A DNA stretch of 7,109 nucleotides from Candidatus Geothermarchaeota archaeon (GTDB lineage Archaea; Thermoproteota; Nitrososphaeria; Geothermarchaeales; JAUWBL01), in the NCBI GenBank assembly GCA_030601715.1, contig JAUWBL010000050.1, positions 1 through 7,109 on the forward strand, given 5' to 3'. A model generated the notes under the pieces. It searched no databases and was not told the origin of the DNA. It saw nothing but the letters and a program-made list of their open reading frames with translations. Below, in pieces: positions 1 through 4,935 of the stretch (positions are counted from its first letter, which is position 1; every line of letters starts with the position of its first letter). A program made the translations under genes and the position numbers.

Positions 1-185
1 TTCTTGACGAGTTTTGAGACATAGATGAGGGCCTTTGAAGGGATGCAGCCGTAGTTGAGACACTCCCCTCCGAGTCGGTCCCGCTCAACCAGGATTGTAT
101 CCTTTCCCAATTGGGCAAGCCTTATCGCAGCGACATAGCCACCCGGACCTGCTCCTATGACGGCAGTGTCAACGCTACTAGACAT
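1..185 (-). CDS. lpdA: Dihydrolipoamide dehydrogenase (E3), N-terminal part, cut by window edge
   Basis: FAD-dependent E3 subunit that reoxidises dihydrolipoyl groups of 2-oxoacid dehydrogenase complexes (or of the glycine-cleavage H protein), passing electrons to NAD+ in the cytoplasm. Only about the first 61 residues are in the window, and the rest lies beyond base 1. Seen directly: ATG at 185-183, a short beta strand leading into the FAD-binding GAGPGG motif (residues 11-16), then GGECLNYGCIPSKAL with the redox-active cysteine pair at residues 42 and 47. That spacing (CxxxxC followed by IPSKAL) is diagnostic of the pyridine nucleotide-disulfide oxidoreductase class I family, and the LNYGC form fits lipoamide dehydrogenase better than glutathione or mercuric reductase. 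The start lies 3 bp after the TGA of the preceding E1-alpha fragment, so translation is probably coupled. It is the last visible gene of the lipA operon. The N-terminal part looks intact. Confidence 0.93.
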   Translation of the reverse strand, partial: MSSSVDTAVIGAGPGGYVAAIRLAQLGKDTILVERDRLGGECLNYGCIPSKALIYVSKLVK

Positions 186-188
186 GAG

Positions 189-476
189 TCACAGCATCTC
201 GATAAGGAAGAGCCCCGGCTCCCTGAAGGCAGGGAAGATCCAGTCTCCGGGCTGGAGCGCGTAGGCGCTACCAATTTGGGCGGCCTCCTGGGCCAGGCAC
301 GGGGCGAAGAAGCCGATTCTTCCCTGGCGCTGGAGGATCATACACCTGTCGCGAAGCACCCTCGTAAGAACCATGAATCTATAGAGAGTTGTCAGCTCTC
401 CTTGGGAGAGCTCGGGTTCCTTCTTTTCGTCGTATCTTCCGTCTGAACCAAGGATGGTCAAGGTCTGCGACGTCAT
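189..476 (-). pseudogene. 2-oxoacid dehydrogenase E1-alpha remnant, probably joined to the end of E2
   Basis: E1-alpha with E1-beta forms the thiamine-diphosphate decarboxylase of pyruvate or branched-chain 2-oxoacid dehydrogenase complexes. Residues 29-88 read as a normal E1-alpha N-terminal region: LYRFMVLTRVLRDRC, the QRQGRIGF segment, QEAAQIGSAYAL, then DWIFPAFREPG. The family runs to roughly 340-370 residues, but this frame ends at residue 95. Everything after the REPG point is missing, including the GDG thiamine-binding motif. The last residues, PGLFLIEML, do not continue the E1-alpha pattern (usually REPG followed by an aliphatic run and RG). They resemble the DPxLLLxE-type C-terminus of E2 acyltransferases. 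The next gene is E3, where E1-beta and E2 would normally intervene. I infer an in-frame deletion from inside E1-alpha to the last few codons of E2, or an assembly artefact. The start is ATG at 476, overlapping the lipA stop as ATGA, with a GGTGA Shine-Dalgarno-like sequence 4 nt upstream. It is unlikely to be an active enzyme. Confidence 0.75.
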
Positions 477-1387
477 GCCGTCACCAAATCCAGGGCTCTA
501 CTTCGGAAGCCCTCTTCGTCGAGGAAGCGAAGGATGAAGAATTCTCCGGCTCTGTATGAGCTCCTGACGAGAGGCCCTGACACCACGAGAAGAAAGCCCA
601 TCTCCTCTGCGATGTTCTTGAAATACCGAAACTTGTCTGGGTGGACGAATTCATGGACTTGGATGTTTCGTTTCGATGGTCTCAGATACTGCCCCATCGT
701 CAGAATGTCTACGGATTCGCTTCTCAGGTGCCGCATGGTTTCCACAACTTCCTCGTCCTGCTCGCCGACGCCGAGCATTAGGGAAGACTTCGTGAGGATT
801 CTTCCATCGAGACGCTTAATGGTGCGGAGAACGCTGAGTGACTGAGAGTAGCTGGCTCTAGGGTCTCTCACCAACGGCGTGAGTCTCCTCGTTGTCTCCA
901 CGTTGTGGGCTATCACATCTGGACGAGCCTCCACAACTGTTTTGATATCACGCACACTGCCACGAAAGTCGGGGATGAGGACCTCGATCCGAGTCTCTGG
1001 TCCTGCCTCCCTAACAGCCCTGATGGTCTCGGCGAAGTGCGCTGCTCCGCCGTCTGAGAGATCGTCTCTGCAAACCGACGTTACCACAACATAGTTCAGC
1101 CCCATCTCCGATACTGCTCTGGAAAGTCGGTGGGGCTCGAAGGGATCAAGGAATCCCCCGGGCTTCCCGCTCGTAACCGCACAGAATCTGCACCCCCGGG
1201 TGCAGACATCGCCCATGATCATGAAGGTGGCTGTGCCTCCGCCCCAGCATTCGCCTATGTTTGGGCAGTGGGCCTCTTCACAGACGGTGTGAAGCCCGTA
1301 GTGGTTCAGGATTCTCCTGACGTTTGCGTGGATGGTTCCTGAAGGGACTCGAACCCTCAGCCAGTCAGGCTTCCTCGGAACCGCCAT
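473..1387 (-). CDS. lipA: Lipoyl synthase (radical SAM)
   Basis: Inserts two sulfur atoms into protein-bound octanoyl groups to make the lipoyl cofactor of 2-oxoacid dehydrogenase E2 and glycine-cleavage H proteins. The 304-residue length is normal for the family. Seen: the auxiliary [4Fe-4S] motif CxxxxCxxxxxC at C36, C41 and C47 (in VCEEAHCPNIGEC), the radical SAM CxxxCxxC at C62, C66 and C69 (CTRGCRFC), the substrate segment VVVTSVCRDDLSDGG, and near the C-terminus the RSSY motif (R275-Y278), whose serine ligates the auxiliary cluster before catalysis. All key residues are present, so the enzyme should be functional. The start ATG at 1387 precedes the usual KPDWLRVRVPSG opening. Its stop overlaps the E1-alpha fragment start by 4 bp, so it leads the lipA-E1-alpha-lpd transcription unit. 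No octanoyl/lipoyl transferase gene is visible in the window. With the local E1/E2 apparently lost, its substrate may be an H protein or another E2 elsewhere. Confidence 0.97.
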   Translation of the reverse strand: MAVPRKPDWLRVRVPSGTIHANVRRILNHYGLHTVCEEAHCPNIGECWGGGTATFMIMGDVCTRGCRFCAVTSGKPGGFLDPFEPHRLSRAVSEMGLNYVVVTSVCRDDLSDGGAAHFAETIRAVREAGPETRIEVLIPDFRGSVRDIKTVVEARPDVIAHNVETTRRLTPLVRDPRASYSQSLSVLRTIKRLDGRILTKSSLMLGVGEQDEEVVETMRHLRSESVDILTMGQYLRPSKRNIQVHEFVHPDKFRYFKNIAEEMGFLLVVSGPLVRSSYRAGEFFILRFLDEEGFRSRALDLVTA

Positions 1388-1410
1388 GAAACAAACCTTG
1401 GGGACGTCGC

Positions 1411-1461
1411 TCTAATTAATCGAGAAAGACGGCGCCACCCAACTTCGTTGGTCCTTATACC
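1411..1461 (-). promoter_or_regulatory. Candidate promoter elements for the lipA operon
   Basis: Two AT-rich archaeal TATA-like stretches lie upstream of lipA on the minus strand. One reads GGTATAAGG (around 1461-1453) and would give a leader of roughly 40 nt. The other reads ATTAATTAG (around 1420-1412) and would place transcription start almost at the lipA ATG, that is, a nearly leaderless mRNA. No strong Shine-Dalgarno precedes the lipA ATG, which fits a leaderless or short-leader transcript. This is inference from motif and spacing only, and the two candidates cannot be separated by reading. Confidence 0.35.
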
Positions 1462-1493
1462 GCCGTTGCATAGTTGGACATGAGGGACATTCG

Positions 1494-1553
1494 TTTAAGG
1501 ATGTTTGGGTAGAGATGAAGGGCTTATCTTCTCACGATAACTCGTCTATGGAG
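1494..1553 (+). promoter_or_regulatory. Candidate promoter and ribosome binding site for iorAB
   Basis: A TATA-like TTTAAG at 1494-1499 lies about 70 bp before the iorA GTG start. Transcription start would then fall near 1520-1525, with a leader of about 40 nt. GGAG at 1550-1553, 11 nt before GTG at 1565, is a plausible but loosely spaced ribosome binding site. An ATG at 1548 is not the start because its frame hits TGA after six codons. A short direct repeat, GGACAT at 1476-1481 and 1485-1490, sits just upstream of the TATA candidate and could be a regulator site, though so short a repeat can arise by chance. Confidence 0.3.
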
Positions 1554-1564
1554 AGTGGCTTCTC

Positions 1565-3445
1565 GTGACAAGCGAAGTTCTAGGAAGACCCGGGGAGAAG
1601 GTTGTACTGCTTGGCAATGAGGCCATCGCAAGAGGCGCCGTAGAAGCTGGGATAGGGGTTGCCGCTGCCTACCCAGGAACCCCGAGTTCCGAAGTTCCAA
1701 TGGTGCTGGCTAGTGTGGCAGATGAAGTGGGGTTTTACTTCGAGTACTCTACAAACGAGAAGGTAGCCTTTGAGACGGCTGCCGGAGCGGCGTGGTGCGG
1801 GGTAAGGGCCATTACAGCCATGAAGCACTTCGGGCTGAATGTAGCATCTGACTCAGTTCTTCCTGTTGTGTACACCGGGGTGAGAAGTGGCCTCGTAGTG
1901 ATGGTGGCAGATGATCCCTCCGGATGGAGTTCTGCACAGTCAGAGCAGGACACAAGGTACTATGCCAGGCTCGCTAGGATGCCGATGATTGAACCGAGCA
2001 ACCCCCAAGAGTGTCTGGATTACACAAAGCTCGCCTTCGATATCTCCGAGGAATTCGAGATCCCCGTCTTCCTTAGAACTACAACGAAGGTCAGCCACTC
2101 CATAGGGACAGTAGAACTGGGGGAAATCAGAGAGCCTAAGACACGGGGGGAGTTCAGGAAAGATCCAGGTAGGTTCTACAGCATCAGACCTCGATTACAG
2201 GAATTACACGGGAGAGTGGACGATAAACTAGGACGGATAGAAGAGAAGTACGGTCAAAGACTCAACCAGGTCTATCCTGGGGAAGGAAACATAGGGATTA
2301 TCGCATTGGGAGTCGGCTTTGAGTATTGCAGAGAAGGGCTACTGCAACTAGGGTTAACCACCCCAATTGCGAAAATCGGTATGACACATCCCATGTCGGA
2401 GGAATTCATAACAGGGTTCATCGAAGACAAAGAAGCGGTTCTAATTCTAGAGGAGCTGGAACCGATCATAGAGGATTTTGTGAAGCAAGTGGCCAAGGAT
2501 GTCAACCCGAAGCTAGTTGTTCACGGCAAAGATATGCTTCCGAGATCTGGTGAGTACAATCTTGAGACGATCCTGCCTGTCTTAGGAGAGGTCTTCGGGA
2601 AAAAGCCGGAGGTAGACTTCAAGGCTCACGAGAGACAGGTCAGAGAAGCAGAACGAGGACTTCCTCCTAGAAAACCTGTTCTGTGTCCCGGTTGTCCTCA
2701 CAGATCGACATTCTATGCTGTGAAGGAAGTCTTCGGAGATAGAGCGGTATACGCTGGAGACATCGGCTGTTACATACTGGGGATATTCGAACCAATCGAA
2801 ATGCAGGATTTCGTTATCAGCATGGGGGCAAGTGCCGGTTTAGCCCACGGCATAACGAGAGTTAGTGACCAAGATGTTGTCGTGTTTATGGGAGATTCGA
2901 CCTTCTTCCACTCTGGCCTGCCTCCACTAGTGAATTATAGTTTCAACGCCAAAAGGTCCCCACTCGTCGTAGTCATGGATAACGCGATCACCGCCATGAC
3001 CGGTCATCAGCCCCACCCAGGATCTGGCTTTACTGGAATGGGAGAAAAAGTCAAACCTGTGAAGATAGAGGATGTCATTAAAGGTTTCGGAGCAAAGGTG
3101 CGGGTGGTCGGTGCTTTCAACCAAAGGAAACTCATCGAGGCTTTGGAGGAGCTTAGGGAGATAGAAGGTCCAAGGGTCTTGGTGGCCAGAGGAGAATGTA
3201 GGCTTCTCACCAGGAGGAGGCTGAAGAGTAAGGGTATACCCATTGTGAAATACGTCATAGACGCGGATCAGTGGAAGGTACATGAGGATCTGGAGGAAAT
3301 TGCGGAGCAGTTTGCCTGTCCCGCGTTTATGCAGGGAGAAGAAAGCGGTTACTACATAGATCTGGACCTCTGCTGGGGCTGTGGCGTCTGTAAGCAGATA
3401 TTTCCTGTCGGGGTGGTGGAGGCCCTTAGGCGTGAGGCTTTATGA
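1565..3445 (+). CDS. iorA: Indolepyruvate:ferredoxin oxidoreductase, alpha subunit, with eroded ferredoxin domain
   Basis: Catalytic subunit of the thiamine-diphosphate enzyme that oxidatively decarboxylates aryl pyruvates (from Trp, Phe, Tyr) to aryl-acetyl-CoA while reducing ferredoxin in the cytoplasm. The 626-residue length fits the family. Seen in order: the N-terminal GNEAIARGAVEAG and AAYPGTPSSEV pyrimidine-binding region; CPGCPHR at C374-R380; GDIGCY; the thiamine-diphosphate motif GDS (443-445) through D472-N473; then AMTGHQPHPG. The C-terminus normally carries two [4Fe-4S] motifs, CX2CX2CX4CP and CX2CX2CX3CP. Here the first keeps only its CP (C585), with Trp, His and other residues where cysteines are expected. 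The second reads CWGCGVCKQIFP (C603, C606, C609), with Phe613 in place of the fourth Cys. The core looks intact, so the enzyme is likely real with an altered electron exit. GTG start at 1565. The stop overlaps the iorB start (ATGA). Confidence 0.95.
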   Translation: MTSEVLGRPGEKVVLLGNEAIARGAVEAGIGVAAAYPGTPSSEVPMVLASVADEVGFYFEYSTNEKVAFETAAGAAWCGVRAITAMKHFGLNVASDSVLPVVYTGVRSGLVVMVADDPSGWSSAQSEQDTRYYARLARMPMIEPSNPQECLDYTKLAFDISEEFEIPVFLRTTTKVSHSIGTVELGEIREPKTRGEFRKDPGRFYSIRPRLQELHGRVDDKLGRIEEKYGQRLNQVYPGEGNIGIIALGVGFEYCREGLLQLGLTTPIAKIGMTHPMSEEFITGFIEDKEAVLILEELEPIIEDFVKQVAKDVNPKLVVHGKDMLPRSGEYNLETILPVLGEVFGKKPEVDFKAHERQVREAERGLPPRKPVLCPGCPHRSTFYAVKEVFGDRAVYAGDIGCYILGIFEPIEMQDFVISMGASAGLAHGITRVSDQDVVVFMGDSTFFHSGLPPLVNYSFNAKRSPLVVVMDNAITAMTGHQPHPGSGFTGMGEKVKPVKIEDVIKGFGAKVRVVGAFNQRKLIEALEELREIEGPRVLVARGECRLLTRRRLKSKGIPIVKYVIDADQWKVHEDLEEIAEQFACPAFMQGEESGYYIDLDLCWGCGVCKQIFPVGVVEALRREAL

Positions 3446-4044
3446 AGTTCGATGTCATGTTGACTGGAGTCGGAGGAGAAGGGGTTCTAACCTCGGGAGT
3501 AGTTATAGCTAGAGCTGCCAACCTGGAAGGTCATTACGTTCGTGGAGTTCAGCTGCACGGTCTTGCCCAAAGAGGTGGTGTGATACCGACGTTCGTCAGA
3601 TTCGGGTCAGAAGACGAGATCCACTCCCCGGGGATAATGCAGGCTAACGCCGACCTAATCTTGGCCTTCGAACCCCTCGAAGCTGTGAGAGCGTGCTACT
3701 ACGCCAGAAAAGAGAAGACGATCTTCGTGATTAGCGACCACCGATATATTCCAGTTTACTCCAGCATCTTGGACATACCTTATCCCAAGTTGGGGGAGAT
3801 TACTAGGAGAGTTATTCCCTTCTCGAAGAAAGTCAGTGTCTTCTCTGCGCATAGGCTTGCCAAGGAGAAACTTGGAAACATGATCTTGGGGACTACTGTG
3901 TTGATAGGTGCAGCTACTGGGATGGAGGCGCTTCCTCTAGAGGAGGACAATGTTCGTAAGGCTATAGAGACCACTGTGCCTGGGGAACTAGAGAAGAACT
4001 TGGAGGCCTTCGAACTAGGCCTGAAGCTTGGAAGAAGCGAATAG
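3442..4044 (+). CDS. iorB: Indolepyruvate:ferredoxin oxidoreductase, beta subunit
   Basis: Small subunit of IorAB, belonging to the gamma-type domain family of 2-oxoacid:ferredoxin oxidoreductases. It pairs with IorA to form the active heteromer. The 200-residue length is typical. Seen: the N-terminal nucleotide-fold-like glycine motif GVGGEGVLTSGVV (about residues 10-22), the QLHGLAQRGG segment that is characteristic of the family, and SPGIMQANADLILAFEPLEAVRA in the middle. The C-terminal NMILGTTVLIGAATG and ETTVPGELEKNLEAFELG also match the usual end of the subunit. The ATG at 3442 overlaps the iorA stop by 4 bp, with a GAGG-containing ribosome binding site about 4 nt upstream inside iorA. 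This indicates translational coupling and equal stoichiometry. No cysteine cluster is expected in this subunit and none is present, so it does not make up for the missing cysteines of IorA. It looks complete and intact. Confidence 0.95.
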   Translation: MKFDVMLTGVGGEGVLTSGVVIARAANLEGHYVRGVQLHGLAQRGGVIPTFVRFGSEDEIHSPGIMQANADLILAFEPLEAVRACYYARKEKTIFVISDHRYIPVYSSILDIPYPKLGEITRRVIPFSKKVSVFSAHRLAKEKLGNMILGTTVLIGAATGMEALPLEEDNVRKAIETTVPGELEKNLEAFELGLKLGRSE

Positions 4045-4273
4045 TCTCCTGTTTTGCCAGTTCCCGGCTCTCTTAGGGAGTCTCTATCCCTCAGAAGCAA
4101 CGCTTCAGCAAAACCTCAGCTAGAGGTCTGACTCGGCTTTCCCAGCGACAGTGCTTTCTACGGTGTGCACGGAGCGCCCTCGAGGCGGGAAGGAGCACGA
4201 TCAAAGAATTGGTGCTCGATGCGTCCAAGTGTGAAGCCTTTTGTAGAACCCCAATTGTCCCCTTCATAGCCTG
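4045..4273 (+). other. Intergenic region between iorB and alba; small hairpin, no gene seen
   Basis: Non-coding stretch. Seen: a short perfect hairpin, GAAGC-AAC-GCTTC at 4094-4106, about 50 bp after the iorB stop, and an 8-bp palindrome CCTCGAGG at 4178-4185. A T-run near 4051-4055 could help end iorAB transcription. Upstream of alba only a weak TATA-like CCTTTTGTAG (around 4237-4246) is visible, which would imply a very short leader. The minus-strand open frame that crosses this gap also covers the alba coding region and has no recognisable protein features. I see no tRNA B-box or other RNA-gene signature. Confidence 0.4.
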
Positions 4274-4600
4274 ATGTGGCGGTGCAACGAACTGACTGAG
4301 ACGGAAGAGAGCTTGGAGGAGCCGGAGGAGCCAACCATACTTGTGGGGAAAAAGCCCGTTTCTCGATACCTGACGTCGTGCCTGACGGTCGTCAACGCCA
4401 ACCACGATAAGTTTTGGGTCGAAGGGATGGGCCAAGCTATCTCGAAGGTGGTTGACATAGTCAACTTCTTCATGAGGTTCCACAGCGAAGGGCAGGTGGA
4501 GATAACAGACTTTCAGGTTGACATGGTGCCGAGAGACATCGTCCACGGTCTTCCGAAGCACGTCTCCCGTCTGCGGATTCAGCTGAAGGTGAACAGGTAG
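4274..4600 (+). CDS. alba: DNA/RNA-binding protein Alba, with acidic N-terminal extension
   Basis: Alba is a small dimeric archaeal chromatin protein that coats DNA and also binds RNA. From residue 21 the 108-residue product follows the Alba fold: TILVGKKPVSRYLTSCL (strand 1 and helix 1, with K26 and K27 at the position of the DNA-contacting, acetylatable Lys pair of Sulfolobus Alba), GMGQAISKVVDIVNFF (helix 2, with the family's GxAISKxVD motif), then EITDFQVDMVP and a closing strand, SRLRIQLKVNR. Residues 6-19 are glutamate-rich (EESLEEPEEP), which is unusual for Alba. The start is uncertain. ATG at 4274 has no clear Shine-Dalgarno. An in-frame TTG at 4313, preceded by GGAAGAG, would give a 95-residue protein close to normal Alba length but still with four acidic residues. 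Unlike its neighbours it is not tightly packed into an operon. Confidence 0.88.
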   Translation: MWRCNELTETEESLEEPEEPTILVGKKPVSRYLTSCLTVVNANHDKFWVEGMGQAISKVVDIVNFFMRFHSEGQVEITDFQVDMVPRDIVHGLPKHVSRLRIQLKVNR

Positions 4601-4607
4601 GCTTACT

Positions 4608-4627
4608 TGCGCGCTTTTCAGCGCGTA
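4608..4627 (+). terminator. Hairpin just after alba, possible transcript end
   Basis: CGCGC (4610-4614) pairs with GCGCG (4621-4625) around a TTTTCA loop, extended by one G-U and one A-T pair to 4608-4627. It begins 8 nt after the alba TAG. The T-tract is in the loop rather than after the stem, which is not the standard archaeal U-tract terminator, so it may instead stabilise the mRNA 3' end. Confidence 0.35.
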
Positions 4628-4862
4628 CTTGACCTGGCAGCTTCTTGACAGCTACTCTCGCTGGGCGCCCCTTTCTGCAACTGTGAGGCCATTGGGCGTT
4701 GAGTCCCGTAGTGATTGCCCACCCTCTTTGATTCGGTAGATCCCATCTGCCGTTGGAATGTATCTGCGGATGAGCTACTGACTGCCCGAGGCGCGACCTC
4801 GGCTTCTTCGGACTGTTCGGGCTGGTAGAAGACTTCGAGCGTGCTTACAGCAGTTGGGAACC

Positions 4863-4868
4863 ATTAAA
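4863..4868 (+). promoter_or_regulatory. Candidate TATA box for the RPA-like gene
   Basis: CCATTAAAGG is the only clear AT-rich box in the last 100 bp before the RPA start at 4936. With archaeal spacing, transcription would start near 4890-4895 with a leader of about 40-45 nt, downstream of the hairpins at 4786-4822. If this is the main promoter, those hairpins are not in the mRNA. Motif and spacing only. Confidence 0.25.
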
Positions 4869-4935
4869 GGATCTCAGGCATGATCCTAGTGTTCCGCATG
4901 CAAACTGATCACGCTCTAGGCGGTTACGACACGCG

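Larger units (their letters stand above)
4601..4935 (+). other. 335-bp non-coding gap upstream of the RPA gene, with several inverted repeats
   Basis: I see no supported gene here. Structure seen: a GC-rich hairpin directly after alba (given separately); a perfect CCGAGG-CGCGA-CCTCGG hairpin at 4786-4802; and an alternative pairing in which GCCCGA at 4784-4789 matches TCGGGC at 4817-4822. The last two share bases, so they are mutually exclusive in RNA. ATTAAA at 4863-4868 is the best TATA-like box for the following gene. No tRNA-type internal promoter boxes or convincing C/D-box pair were found. It could be a plain intergenic region, a structured leader or a small RNA gene. Confidence 0.4.

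Noticed and set aside
111..446. 111-codon plus-strand open frame at the left edge
   Set aside because: It lies opposite lpd and the E1-alpha fragment, both of which have diagnostic motifs; the plus-strand product has none.
189..476. Frameshift explanation for the short E1-alpha
   Set aside because: The sequence right after the stop is the lpd start in full form, so no E1-alpha C-terminus remains in any frame; a deletion explains it better.
2927..3283. 118-codon minus-strand open frame inside iorA
   Set aside because: It is a shadow of the thiamine-diphosphate domain of IorA, with no motif and no ribosome binding site.
4091..4561. 156-codon minus-strand open frame overlapping alba
   Set aside because: It is antisense to a recognisable Alba coding region and shows no coherent domain or motif.
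4784..4930. tRNA or C/D-box small RNA in the gap before the RPA gene
   Set aside because: No GGTTCGA-type B box, cloverleaf pairing or proper RUGAUGA/CUGA pair could be found.
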